From: Algivirga pacifica
GTDB lineage: Bacteria > Bacteroidota > Bacteroidia > Cytophagales > Flammeovirgaceae
DNA length: 64,000 bases
Reading direction: 5' to 3'
Assembly: GCF_039543525.1 (NCBI RefSeq)
Contig: NZ_BAABJX010000005.1
Location: 71,493 to 135,492, forward strand
Shown here: positions 27,013 to 36,698 of the stretch, piece after piece
How the letters are laid out: every line of letters begins with the position of its first letter
Position numbering within the stretch: position 1 is the first letter of the stretch
Translations under genes and position numbers: made by a program
Notes under the pieces: model-generated
What the model was told of the DNA's origin: nothing
Database searches by the model: none
Seen by the model: the letters and a program-made list of their open reading frames with translations, nothing else

Positions 27013-27045
27013 AAAAAAGACCGAGGAAAATCCTCGGTCTTTTTT
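27013..27045. terminator. Bidirectional terminator before chitinase end
   Basis: Fifteen-base arms AAAAAAGACCGAGGA / TCCTCGGTCTTTTTT with a three-base loop. It is symmetrical and can end transcription from both sides. Confidence 0.92.
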
Positions 27046-27073
27046 CATAATTACTTCAGAAATATGTACTCTC

Positions 27074-30000
27074 TTATTGCTTGATTAATTTTTGTACTTG
27101 TCGGCTGTTTCCAGCTTGTACGCTCATTAGGTAAACACCGGAAGATAATTTGCTGCCATCAATGGCGATGCTTTGCATTCCTTTGTCCAGTGACTTCTGT
27201 ATACGTTTTACGATACTGCCTTGTAGGTTGTAAAGTACTACGCTTACTTCCGTTTGCTGTGAAAGGTTCAGCTGTACCTGTGTTTGTTCACTGAATGGGT
27301 TCGGGTAGAACTTCACATCCAATTGAGGAGATACAATTTGCTGTTCTGCAAAACGGGCACTACCATAAAGGGCATTATTCATGGCTGTCAGTAGTGATTT
27401 AGATGGGTCAGTCACATCAAATGTAAGCTCCCAAATAATCGTTCCTTGCAGGCCATTGTTTTTGGCATAAGTTACCTTAGCGGCAGCCCCCTTAGGTGTT
27501 TCATAGTAGATCTTTCTACCGTCCTCAGCTCCTACAAATCCATTCAGTTGGTTTGGATCGTTTGGATCATAAGACGTAGCAGCATCAGGGTAAAGGCTAA
27601 GGATCTCATCATACCCTATAAAGTAGAATCCATTAGTGCCTTGTCCAGCATCTTTCTTGCTTAGGGATAGGTCATATCCATAGAATGGAACGCCAATTGC
27701 CAGTTTGTTCTTCGCTACTCCGTGTCCAGACCCTTGCCATGTCGCCCAGTCTCCACTCCAGTATTCCAAGGCAACCTCAGAAGAGTAGATAGGGTTGTCA
27801 GCAGAAGCTTTGTCGTAAAGGCTATTGTCTACGGTATACAGGGAAGCGTGAGGACCGATTGGAGAATCATCCCATGAGCCTGTGAAGTCATACGTCATCA
27901 GGCCGATATAGTCTAAGTAAGCGGCTACATCTGCATCATAGTTGTTACCGTACCAAGGCGTAGCAAATAGCGCTGCAGAAAGCAATAAGTCAGGGCGTTT
28001 TGCTCTTAGCTTTTTCGCTAGAAGTGTCATGCCGTAAGCGGCAGGGTGTGCCCCTTGATCTACGTTCTCATTCCATTTGTCAATACCTCTTTTTCTACCT
28101 CCTTGCTCAGCTGTTCCTGGGATAGCAGGGTCTTGCCACCAACATTCTAGGTCAAGGTCGATACCGTCCAGGTTATATTGATCAACAAAGTCGATCAAGT
28201 CATCAGCAAGTACGTCAATCATGGCAGGGTTGTCTCTGTATTGCTCCATTAGTTTTAGGAAGCCGTAGTCAATTGCTCCACCGACAGCGATGGATACCGT
28301 AGCGCCTTGTGCATGTGCTTTAGCTTCGATGATAGGCAACAAAGAATCCAATAGGTGTAGTTCTTTAGGATCGTAATTACCTGTAGCGAAGTCAGCGTCA
28401 GTATACGCTGCACCAGCTTTCATCTCGTACATCAGGAAGGCAACATTAACGTGAGTAACTTTGCTGTAATCCAAGTCTCCAGGGCTTCCTTTCCAAGTAG
28501 GAACATATCCAACGATACGTTGTGCGCCTGTAGGGGCAGGAGCGAACGGCCCGGTTAGGTTGATACTACCGTCAGGATTGATGTCATTCACTGAGCTTTG
28601 CGTAAACAACAATGTTTTGTTGGCTGTAACTGTATTTCCTTGAGCATCGGTTGCAGAGACAGCTACTAGGTAAGAACCGTAAGCGGCAGGAGTGAAGTTC
28701 ACTAGATTTCCGTTACTTGTTTGTCCATCAACAGTGATATTCACGTCACTTACCGTACCGTTTTCATCTGTAGCACTTACTTCAACCTGTACGGTAGTTA
28801 GTGCCGTATAAGTGTCTCCACTAGGCTGAAGGAAAGTGATTACAGGAACTTCATCACCTAGACCTCCTTTTCCACAAACTTCTCCAGTTGACTCCCAAGG
28901 GTCTCCAGCCGTTGGCAGGACTCCTTTGTTGGCATACCATTTAGCCTGATAGATGTCTCCATTGTAATTGACTTTCGTACCTTGTGTATAGTCCAGGCTG
29001 CTGTCCCAGTCAGCGTAAGGACACTCAACTGTTGATCCTTGTTCAGCAACGGTAACACTTGCTTGGTCTGTTGCAGTTAGGCCATCGTTGTCTGTAGCAG
29101 TTACTACAATCACGTAGTTTCCAAAGGCAGTTGCCGTGTAGTCACCTTCTGTAGCACTTTCTCCATTTACGGTGTAAGTGATAGAAGCAATCGTACCATC
29201 TTCGTCATTAGCGGTAGCACCAATGCTGAAAGTATAAGGAAGGCTTTCTACGTTCACGGTACCGCTTACTGAGGTCGATAGTGTAACCGTTGGAGCTTTT
29301 GGTTGTGGCGCTAGAAGTGTTACCGTAACCTGATCCGTAGCAGTCATTCCGTCATTGTCGGTTGCAGTAGCTATAACAACATAGTCTCCATAAGTATCTG
29401 CCTGGAAATCTCCGGCTGCAGCATCTACACCGTTGACTGTGTAAGTCAAAGAAGTCACAGTACCATCGCTATCTGAAGCAGTTGCCGCCAATGATAAGGT
29501 ATATGGAAGGTTAGCTGTTTCGACAGTACCCTCTGCAGGAGAAGTAAGGCTTACGGTAGGGCCAACCGGACCGGATTGACAAGGTCCTAGAGGTTTCCAC
29601 CAATGGTCAGCAGCACCAGGTGTTACATTGTAAAGGTTGTTTACTTGTGCCTCATACAACATACCATTATAACTTACCTGATCACCTGAGTTGTAGATCG
29701 TAGGATATCCTTCATATTCTGGAGCATCACAACCACCTGTTTGTACAGGCTCAGTAAGTGTTACTGTTGCTTGATCTGTAGCAGTCATTCCGTCATTGTC
29801 AGTAGCGGTTACGACAATGACATAATCTCCGTAAGCAGCCGCTGTATAGTCTCCATCGGTAGCGTCTACACCATTTACAGTATAAGTAATGGAAGTAATG
29901 CTACCATCTGTATCCGTTGCTGAAGCGTCAAGTGTCAAGGTATACGGAAGACTACTTACTTCCATGCTTCCTGTAGCTGGAGAAGTTAGGGATACTGTTG

Positions 30001-32563
30001 GAGGTGTACCTGCTTGAGGTGCTGTCACCGTAATGGTTGCTGCATCGGTAGCGGTCAGTCCATCACTGTCTGTAGCTGTTACTTCGATGTTGTAGGCTCC
30101 GTAAGATGTAATCTCATATGATCCTTCAGGTACTTCAGTGCCATTTACCGTATAGACTACTGATGCAATCGTTCCATCCGTATCCGTAGCTTCTGATGCT
30201 AGCGTAATGCTGTATGGCAGTGTTTCCACTTCTACGCTGCCTGTAGCTGGAGATGTAAGGCTTACAGAAGGAGCAACAGGGTCAATCGTTCCATCATCCT
30301 CGCAAGGTCCTAGTGGTTTCCACCAGTGATCTGCAGTACCTGGCGTTACATTGTAAAGGTTGTTGACCTGAGCTTCGTAAAGTGAACCATTGTAGCTTAC
30401 TACATCACCTGAATTATAAATGCTAGGGTACCCTTCGTATGCAGGAGCATCGCAACCAGGTTGAACCACTACCACTTCCTCTTCTACGGTTACAGAGATT
30501 GTAGCCATAGCGGAAGCGCCTTCATTATCTACTACATAAGCAGAGATGGTATAGGCACCGAATGTAGAAGGCGTCCAGCTTGCTGTGCTACCTTCAAATA
30601 CCTGACCGTTTACTTCTATACGTACCGTATCAATAGTTCCATCGGTATCGTTGGCATCTACGCTAATGCTGATAGCTCCAAGACTTTCTTGTGTAATCAC
30701 GGCTTGATCAGCAGGAGCAGTAATGCTTACGGTAGGCGCAACGTTTGGTACTGTAGGATCTATCACGTTCACTTTAGCAGTACGTGTTGTACTCTTTCCT
30801 TGGTCATCCGTTGCAGTAACTTCGATTGCTTGCTCTCCATAAGCAGAAGGTGTAAATGTCGCACTGTATACATCACCCGAAACCGAAGGAGTAACAGCCG
30901 TGCCATTCACTGAAATGGTAACATTGGCAATAGCGACATCATCAGTAATGGTAGCACTGAAGCTAATCGCTTCCAAGCTTTCTTGCTCTACAGAAGTCGG
31001 GGCCGATATACTAACTACAGGAGCAGGGTTAACAGGGCCTGCGTTTTCAGCAAATACCTTGTTGACTACGTGTGCTAGCTCTGGCTTGGTATCCGGGCAG
31101 TAAGGATAGGTACCTACTTTACTTGTTTCAGGACCTACTTTCCAGTCTGTGAATACTTCCCAGATAATCACACCACCTGCGTTATTGTCTGTAATGTACT
31201 CGGATTTTAGTTTAATAGATTCCTCATCGTCATAACTAGTGAAATAATGGAATCCATTTTCAGATTTCGTCATATAAGGAACTTTGGCAATATCGTCCCA
31301 GTGACGAGTCCATCCACCTCCAGCAAGGGCATCTCTAATTTGCGTGTAATAAGGAGATCCTTCTGTTGCTGTCCAGTTGTTCATGTCAGCTGCTGACATT
31401 ACAGGACCATCTACAGAGAAACTTACTTGTTTCTTAACAGTAGGAGCATTGACTCCTGGAGTGCTTTCCGTGATAACACCACGACCATAGAAGGCCATAC
31501 CCATGTTGACTTTTTCGGAGTTGATACCCAAAGAGTCTACCATATAAGAGAATGTGGTATGCCATGAGAAGTCTCCCCATTCCTCACCAGGGTATGGATA
31601 TAGAGGAGAGTTGTGTCCTGCGATATTGGACCACCCACCATGGAAGTCATAACTCATCATATTATAGTAGTCCATTACTTTATCCAGCTCTTCCCATTCT
31701 AGGTCTTTCAGCTTGGAAGGTACTGCACTAAAGGCAGCAGTAACCAAACGATCTGGACCAATGGCTTCACGGATTTCCTGCATTAGTACTGTGAAATTGT
31801 GATAATCTGCTTCAGTACCAGTAAAGTTCATACCTGAGAATGGTCCCGGGTATTCCCAGTCAATGTCGATACCATCAAAGCCGTAATCTTCAACCAAAGT
31901 GATACAGTCTTGAATGAAACGAGCTCTCTTGATTGGATCAGCAGCCATTTCAGGGAAGTGCTTACACATGGACCATCCACCGATGGAAGCCATAACCTTA
32001 ACACCATTGTCATGTGCCAATTTAATCATACTAGGCTGTACATACTCTACCAAAGGCCACTGTCCTGTTTCACCAGAAGCGGGTTTTACCCACCCCAGAT
32101 AAGCACCGTTTGGATTCGGTTCATAGCCCAGGTCATATAGGATGTCATCCCATCCCCAGAATTCTTGAGGCACTCCTAATACCATCGCCTGATCATGGCT
32201 ACTGTAAGGGTCTGGGTGAAGTAGATCGTCAGGTTGCTGGATTTGCCCATCCTGATAGATCTGTTTATTTCTAAGGTCTCCACTGTGCATGGAGCCATCA
32301 ACTGCTACCCCAAAGAAAGAGAAGTTTAGAATGGTGTACTGGGAGTAATCAATATTGTAGTGATTGTAGGCTCCCTTAGGAATGTTGAAGTCCTGTCCTT
32401 TCCAGGCATCCCAGTTAGGGACATACCCGATGATTTGTTTTTCATGATCTGCTGTAGAATACGGGCTACCCGAGTTGATTTGTGCTTCTGCTCCTATTAG
32501 GGAGAATAGCATCAATAAAGCGGTAAAAGCCCCACTCCACCATGTGTTGTTTTTCATTTTCAT
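27074..32563 (-). CDS. Giant secreted chitinase with two GH18 domains, three CBMs and T9SS tail
   Basis: 1829 residues. Signal peptide 1-28. First GH18 domain about 42-505 with DGIDIDWE at 230-237 (acid E237). Seven Ig/PKD-like repeats of about 85 residues with the ending VTATDxDGxTATDxATVTV (about 511-600, 605-695, 762-848, 853-938, 1000-1085, 1088-1172, 1238-1320), interspersed with three CBM5/12-like modules (704-754, 945-995, 1181-1230) carrying YNSGDxVSYNGxLYEAQ and WWKPLGPC. Second GH18 about 1346-1735 with DGIDLDLE at 1466-1473 (acid E1473). Residues 1750-1829 are a type A T9SS sorting domain (YPNPFSEQTQV to QVQKLIKQ). The enzyme should be exported through T9SS and hydrolyse chitin. 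The two catalytic domains belong to different GH18 subgroups, perhaps endo and exo, as in Flavobacterium ChiA. The propeller regulator is divergent from it. Confidence 0.96.
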   Translation of the reverse strand: MKMKNNTWWSGAFTALLMLFSLIGAEAQINSGSPYSTADHEKQIIGYVPNWDAWKGQDFNIPKGAYNHYNIDYSQYTILNFSFFGVAVDGSMHSGDLRNKQIYQDGQIQQPDDLLHPDPYSSHDQAMVLGVPQEFWGWDDILYDLGYEPNPNGAYLGWVKPASGETGQWPLVEYVQPSMIKLAHDNGVKVMASIGGWSMCKHFPEMAADPIKRARFIQDCITLVEDYGFDGIDIDWEYPGPFSGMNFTGTEADYHNFTVLMQEIREAIGPDRLVTAAFSAVPSKLKDLEWEELDKVMDYYNMMSYDFHGGWSNIAGHNSPLYPYPGEEWGDFSWHTTFSYMVDSLGINSEKVNMGMAFYGRGVITESTPGVNAPTVKKQVSFSVDGPVMSAADMNNWTATEGSPYYTQIRDALAGGGWTRHWDDIAKVPYMTKSENGFHYFTSYDDEESIKLKSEYITDNNAGGVIIWEVFTDWKVGPETSKVGTYPYCPDTKPELAHVVNKVFAENAGPVNPAPVVSISAPTSVEQESLEAISFSATITDDVAIANVTISVNGTAVTPSVSGDVYSATFTPSAYGEQAIEVTATDDQGKSTTRTAKVNVIDPTVPNVAPTVSITAPADQAVITQESLGAISISVDANDTDGTIDTVRIEVNGQVFEGSTASWTPSTFGAYTISAYVVDNEGASAMATISVTVEEEVVVVQPGCDAPAYEGYPSIYNSGDVVSYNGSLYEAQVNNLYNVTPGTADHWWKPLGPCEDDGTIDPVAPSVSLTSPATGSVEVETLPYSITLASEATDTDGTIASVVYTVNGTEVPEGSYEITSYGAYNIEVTATDSDGLTATDAATITVTAPQAGTPPTVSLTSPATGSMEVSSLPYTLTLDASATDTDGSITSITYTVNGVDATDGDYTAAAYGDYVIVVTATDNDGMTATDQATVTLTEPVQTGGCDAPEYEGYPTIYNSGDQVSYNGMLYEAQVNNLYNVTPGAADHWWKPLGPCQSGPVGPTVSLTSPAEGTVETANLPYTLSLAATASDSDGTVTSLTYTVNGVDAAAGDFQADTYGDYVVIATATDNDGMTATDQVTVTLLAPQPKAPTVTLSTSVSGTVNVESLPYTFSIGATANDEDGTIASITYTVNGESATEGDYTATAFGNYVIVVTATDNDGLTATDQASVTVAEQGSTVECPYADWDSSLDYTQGTKVNYNGDIYQAKWYANKGVLPTAGDPWESTGEVCGKGGLGDEVPVITFLQPSGDTYTALTTVQVEVSATDENGTVSDVNITVDGQTSNGNLVNFTPAAYGSYLVAVSATDAQGNTVTANKTLLFTQSSVNDINPDGSINLTGPFAPAPTGAQRIVGYVPTWKGSPGDLDYSKVTHVNVAFLMYEMKAGAAYTDADFATGNYDPKELHLLDSLLPIIEAKAHAQGATVSIAVGGAIDYGFLKLMEQYRDNPAMIDVLADDLIDFVDQYNLDGIDLDLECWWQDPAIPGTAEQGGRKRGIDKWNENVDQGAHPAAYGMTLLAKKLRAKRPDLLLSAALFATPWYGNNYDADVAAYLDYIGLMTYDFTGSWDDSPIGPHASLYTVDNSLYDKASADNPIYSSEVALEYWSGDWATWQGSGHGVAKNKLAIGVPFYGYDLSLSKKDAGQGTNGFYFIGYDEILSLYPDAATSYDPNDPNQLNGFVGAEDGRKIYYETPKGAAAKVTYAKNNGLQGTIIWELTFDVTDPSKSLLTAMNNALYGSARFAEQQIVSPQLDVKFYPNPFSEQTQVQLNLSQQTEVSVVLYNLQGSIVKRIQKSLDKGMQSIAIDGSKLSSGVYLMSVQAGNSRQVQKLIKQ

Positions 32564-33005
32564 TTTAAGGAATGGTAAAATAAATATGTGAATAATAAAG
32601 TGGCAGGCGAGAAAACATTACGCAACGATTGGGATGGTTGATGTTACTGCCACTTGTTGTTTGTTCACACAATCTACGATGCTAAAAAACAGCTGTACAA
32701 ATGTTAACGGGGTACAATTAGGGATACCTGTTATGAATAAATCACTGAAAAAAGGGGGTACAAATAAGGGGATACAGTGACCTTTAAATACCTTATTTTC
32801 CCCCTAAGAAAGGTGTTACGTAGAAAAAAATAGGGGATACACCCCCAAATACAGGTTAAGGAGCTGTTAAAACGCTATTAATTCATTTAACTCAGGTTTT
32901 TATTTTGAAAATTTACTTTATTGCAGAATAAGGTGTTGTACTGTTTGATTATTATTTTATATTATTTTTATACACACCTTGTCTTTACCAAATGCCGATA
33001 ACAAC
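32564..33005. other. Divergent promoter region of chitinase and its likely regulator
   Basis: About 440 AT-rich bases between two gene starts. No repeat array or terminator is seen. Both promoters must be here, but I find no full TTTG-N20-TAnnTTTG match. Confidence 0.4.
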
Positions 33006-35996
33006 ATGCTTCTCAAACAATCATTTCTAGTAGGGATTTTATCGATTCTGACTTCTTTTACATATGCGCAATATGCCCAACTCAAAAAGTTAACAGCAAC
33101 AGATGGGTTGAGCCAAAATGATATTTATTGCATTGCCCAAGATTATCAAGGTTTCATATGGCTGGGGACAGATGATGGACTTAATCGTTATGATGGGTAT
33201 GAAATGGAAACCTATAAAAAAGGGAGTGAGCCAGGTACCTTGAGTTTTAATGCTGTAAGGGTATTGTTGGAAGACAGCAAGAAACGGTTGTGGATAGGTA
33301 CTCATGCTGGGTTGAATCGCTACAATCGAGAGAAAGATACTTTTGTAGTCTATAATAACTTTGAGGATAGCTTACAACATGACATCAGAGCTATTATGGA
33401 AGATCAACAGGGGGCTGTGTGGGTTGGTACAGTAAGTGGTGGTTTATTTTACTATGAAGAGGAGTCTGATACCTTTCAGTCTGTTACGGAGGTATTTCAA
33501 GGAAATGCCATTCAAGCATTGAGTATAGGGAATAATGGAGAGGTTTGGGTAGGGACAAGTGCAGGTATTTATCAGTACAAAAATGGAGAAGCAAAGTTGA
33601 TAGGATTACCTGAACTAGAAGTACGTAGTTTACAAATGGATGGAGACAAGTTGTGGATCGGTACTTATTTGAATGGGTTATACCAGTATGATATGAAGCA
33701 TAAAAAGCTTCAAAAGAAGTTAGTAGAGGTAATTGGAGGAAGAGGTTCAGTGCTTTCCTTAATGATTGACCGAAGTGGTTTGTTGTGGATAGGAATGGAG
33801 CAGGAAGGAGTATTTATCTGGAATAGAAAGCAAAAGCGGCAAGAACGCTTAGGGTTTTCCAGTAGCCGTATGGATACGAAAGCCCTGCTAAGTTTGATGG
33901 AAGACCGGGAAGGGAATATCTGGATTGGGGCGTTCGCTAGTGGAGCATTTATTTACAATCCTCAGGAACGCTTTCAGTTATTGACACAAGAATGCTTTCA
34001 TTCTTCGACCATTTCAGGGAAAAATATTACAGCACTCTATGAAAGTAAGAATGACGATTGGTGGATTGGAACGGATGGAGAGGGTTTGGATCGTTTTCGT
34101 CCTGATATGATGTCTTTTACTAATTATCGTTTTAGCTCTTCAGACCCAAATACATTGGGTAGTAATAATATCTTGTCATTGGATGAAGATGCTCAAGGAA
34201 ATATTTGGGTGGGAACGTATGGAGGTGGGTTAGCTCATTTAGAGGTTGCTACTGGCAAGATTACACGCTATCAGTATGCGGCAGGAAATACCAATAGTAT
34301 TGTAGATGATAATGTATGGGAGGTTTTGGTAGATCAGGAAGGTAAAGTGTGGGCCGGAACGGATAAAGGAATCTCTGTTTTTGATCCAAAGAATAAATAC
34401 TTTGAACATTATACGGCCGATGATCGAGAGGGGACATTAAGTAACGGAGAGATACGCTCCATCTATGAGGATGTGAGGGGAGATATTTGGATAGGAACGT
34501 TTTATGGGCTGAATCGATTTGACCGAAAAACCAAACGCTTTGAGGTGTATCACCTGCCTATTTTTAATAATAATACGTCTAAGGGAATATTGTGTATTAC
34601 TGAGGATAATGCGCTGAACTTATGGGTAGGAACTTTTGGGGGAGGAGTATTTCGCTTTAACCGAACGACCCGAAAGTTTGAGTCTTTTTCTGATGAAGAA
34701 GGATTACCCAATAATATGGTATATAGTATCGTGGAGGACGATGCACATCATTTGTGGATGGGAACAGGCAGGGGAGTAATGGACTTTAATCCAATGACGA
34801 TGGAACATAGTGCTTTTACAGAGGAGGATGGTCTGCAAAGTGGACGTTTCAATCGAAATGCAGCAGTGAAATTAAAGGATGGGCGTTTACTATTTGGAGG
34901 AGTGGAAGGTGTCAATATTATTGATCCTTCAGACGAACCGCAAGGAAATGTTACTCCAGAGGTGCAATTGACCAAGTTGAAGGTGTTTAATCAGGAAGTA
35001 GGTATCGGGGGAGAGGAAACCACATTACCAAGACAGTTGACTCAAATGGAGAAGATTGTTTTGAAGCCAGAAGAGAAAGCATTCTCGATTACCTATTCGG
35101 CAATGAACTATCTTTATAACGATAAAATGCGCTATGCTTATCGTCTAAAAGGCTTTGATAAGCAATGGAACTATGTAGGCAACCAACGTACTGCATCTTA
35201 TACGAACTTGGCACCAGGTACTTATACTTTAGAAGTAAAAGCGACTATAGATACAAGAAATTGGCCAGATAAGGTAAAGACCATCAGAGTAGTGGTTGAG
35301 CCATTTTTTTGGCAGACACCTTGGTTTGCAGGCCTGGTGATTGGTATTGTGATTATAACACTCTTTTCTTTTTACCGTTGGAAGTTGGGGGTGGAAAGAA
35401 GACAACAGCAGCGTCTTAATCGATTGGTAAAGCAACGTACCGAAGAGTTGGAAGAAGAGAAGAGAAAAGCGATACGAAAAGGAAAGTTGCTACTGGCGGC
35501 AGAGCAAGAAAATAGAGAATTGGTACAGAGTCAGTTAGAGGAGCAACTCTCATTCCGTGAAAAAGAATTGATGACACATACCTTACACACCATTCACAAA
35601 AATGAACTATTGAAGCGCTTAAGGGATGCATTGAAACAGATGGAACGAAAACAGGAAACAGCAAGGAGTGCTTTAAAGGGCTTGATAGGACAGATTGATG
35701 ATAGTTTTCAGTTGGATAAGGATTGGGAGCAGTTTAATGTCTTGTTTAGTGAGGTACACAAGAACTTTATTAAGGCTTTGAAAACGCAGTTTCCTGACTT
35801 GACAGAGACTAATTTAAGGCTTTGCTATTTGTATAGAATGCAGCTTTCTTCTAAGGATATTGCCGTGACATTGGGGATTTCTATTAACAGCGTCAAGGTT
35901 GCCCGACACCGTTTGAGAAAAAAACTAGGACTTTCGCAGGATGAAAGTCTACGTCAGTTTTTGCAAGAGTTGTCGGCAGAAGAAGTCTATGAATAA
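33006..35996 (+). CDS. Two-component-propeller, Y_Y_Y and HTH membrane regulator
   Basis: 996 residues from ATG 33006; a TTG at 32979 is in frame but precedes the signal peptide (FLVGILSILTSFTYA). Residues 25-690 form repeated propeller blades (IWLGTDDGLNRYDG, LWIGTHAGLNRY, IWVGTYGGGLAHL, DIWIGTFYGLNRFD), consistent with two seven-blade periplasmic propellers. A triple-tyrosine domain follows at about 693-750, one transmembrane helix at 771-792, a coiled coil at about 797-880, and a LuxR/SRO-type HTH near 932-985 (LSSKDIAVTLGISINSVKVARHRLRKKLG). There is no histidine kinase or receiver. It probably senses a glycan in the periplasm and binds DNA while membrane-bound; divergence from the chitinase suggests control of chitin use. 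Confidence 0.9.
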   Translation: MLLKQSFLVGILSILTSFTYAQYAQLKKLTATDGLSQNDIYCIAQDYQGFIWLGTDDGLNRYDGYEMETYKKGSEPGTLSFNAVRVLLEDSKKRLWIGTHAGLNRYNREKDTFVVYNNFEDSLQHDIRAIMEDQQGAVWVGTVSGGLFYYEEESDTFQSVTEVFQGNAIQALSIGNNGEVWVGTSAGIYQYKNGEAKLIGLPELEVRSLQMDGDKLWIGTYLNGLYQYDMKHKKLQKKLVEVIGGRGSVLSLMIDRSGLLWIGMEQEGVFIWNRKQKRQERLGFSSSRMDTKALLSLMEDREGNIWIGAFASGAFIYNPQERFQLLTQECFHSSTISGKNITALYESKNDDWWIGTDGEGLDRFRPDMMSFTNYRFSSSDPNTLGSNNILSLDEDAQGNIWVGTYGGGLAHLEVATGKITRYQYAAGNTNSIVDDNVWEVLVDQEGKVWAGTDKGISVFDPKNKYFEHYTADDREGTLSNGEIRSIYEDVRGDIWIGTFYGLNRFDRKTKRFEVYHLPIFNNNTSKGILCITEDNALNLWVGTFGGGVFRFNRTTRKFESFSDEEGLPNNMVYSIVEDDAHHLWMGTGRGVMDFNPMTMEHSAFTEEDGLQSGRFNRNAAVKLKDGRLLFGGVEGVNIIDPSDEPQGNVTPEVQLTKLKVFNQEVGIGGEETTLPRQLTQMEKIVLKPEEKAFSITYSAMNYLYNDKMRYAYRLKGFDKQWNYVGNQRTASYTNLAPGTYTLEVKATIDTRNWPDKVKTIRVVVEPFFWQTPWFAGLVIGIVIITLFSFYRWKLGVERRQQQRLNRLVKQRTEELEEEKRKAIRKGKLLLAAEQENRELVQSQLEEQLSFREKELMTHTLHTIHKNELLKRLRDALKQMERKQETARSALKGLIGQIDDSFQLDKDWEQFNVLFSEVHKNFIKALKTQFPDLTETNLRLCYLYRMQLSSKDIAVTLGISINSVKVARHRLRKKLGLSQDESLRQFLQELSAEEVYE

Positions 35997-36004
35997 AAAA
36001 TGAA

Positions 36005-36025
36005 GGGCGATCCTTGTGGTCGCCC
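36005..36025. repeat. GGGCGAYCC..GGTCGCCC hairpin
   Basis: Stem GGGCGAYC with GGTCGCCC around CTTGT. A second copy, differing at one base, is at 50039-50059 in another 3' intergenic region. Confidence 0.7.
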
Positions 36026-36031
36026 TGACGC

Positions 36032-36080
36032 AGGAATAAAGGATGAAAGAACTATTATCTTTTATCCTTCACCCTTTCTC
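36032..36080. repeat. Heptad-phased hairpin (AAGGATG type)
   Basis: Seven units in 7-base register (AGGAATA, AAGGATG, AAAGAAC, TATTATC, TTTTATC, CTTCACC, CTTTCTC); the right units complement the left. Located between convergent gene ends. Confidence 0.55.
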
Positions 36081-36088
36081 TATTTGAA

Positions 36089-36592
36089 CTATTCGAAATC
36101 GAAAGAACGTCTTGTGTCATCCAACTCTACTTCTCCGCCATTTTTCTTGAACTTCTCAATGAAGTCAGCGATGTCTTTTTCTGTGATTTCTTCACGGTTA
36201 AGACAAACATCTAACCCTACGCCAATTTCAGCAGCAAACTCATCCATTTCATAGAACTCAGAAACTTGATAATCCTCGTCTTTGGCTAATGCATCAACAA
36301 TACCGTCCATTAATTCCAGGTGAGGGCCTTCTTCTGCGTTGAAATCCATCTCAGCGTACTCAGGCTTTTGTTGAATAACCTCTTGTACTGCATCTTCAAA
36401 GATATTCGCAAAAAACTCTTCTTCTAATGTGTAAAAGAAAGCATCGAATAGCTCCTCTTTACCATCAAATTCAGCAACAAACAAGACATTTTTGTGCATC
36501 TCATCTTGTTCTGCGTCTGGACGCATAATAAACGCACGTCCTTCTTTGGCTGCTTGCGCCTTTACTTTTGCAATTTCTTCAGCGTGATTCAT
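36089..36592 (-). CDS. Acidic protein of unknown function
   Basis: 167 residues from ATG 36592; an ATG four codons upstream is possible. Strongly acidic and rich in Phe and Met, with patterns such as EELFDAFFYTLEEEFFANIFEDAVQE and DEDYQVSEFYEMDEFAAEIG. No signal peptide and no membrane segment, so probably cytoplasmic. No family recognised. A -7 promoter element lies 41 bases upstream. Codon and strand organisation look like a real gene. Confidence 0.7.
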   Translation of the reverse strand: MNHAEEIAKVKAQAAKEGRAFIMRPDAEQDEMHKNVLFVAEFDGKEELFDAFFYTLEEEFFANIFEDAVQEVIQQKPEYAEMDFNAEEGPHLELMDGIVDALAKDEDYQVSEFYEMDEFAAEIGVGLDVCLNREEITEKDIADFIEKFKKNGGEVELDDTRRSFDFE

Positions 36593-36632
36593 ATTTGGTG
36601 TCAAATTGATAAGTTTTGAACTTTTATAGAAG

Positions 36633-36640
36633 CAAATATA
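36633..36640 (-). promoter_or_regulatory. -7 promoter element for acidic protein
   Basis: On the minus strand TATATTTG, a full match to TAnnTTTG, 41 bases upstream of the chosen ATG; no clear -33 TTTG. Confidence 0.5.
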
Positions 36641-36698
36641 GACGGATCTATAAATAGTTAAATGATTATTGCTTTAAATATTTCTGTGAAGTGTAGAC

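Noticed and set aside
27074..32563. Chitinase as two genes joined by misassembly
   Set aside because: A single signal peptide, a continuous frame with regular Ig/CBM alternation and one C-terminal T9SS domain argue for one gene; double-GH18 chitinases are known in Bacteroidota.
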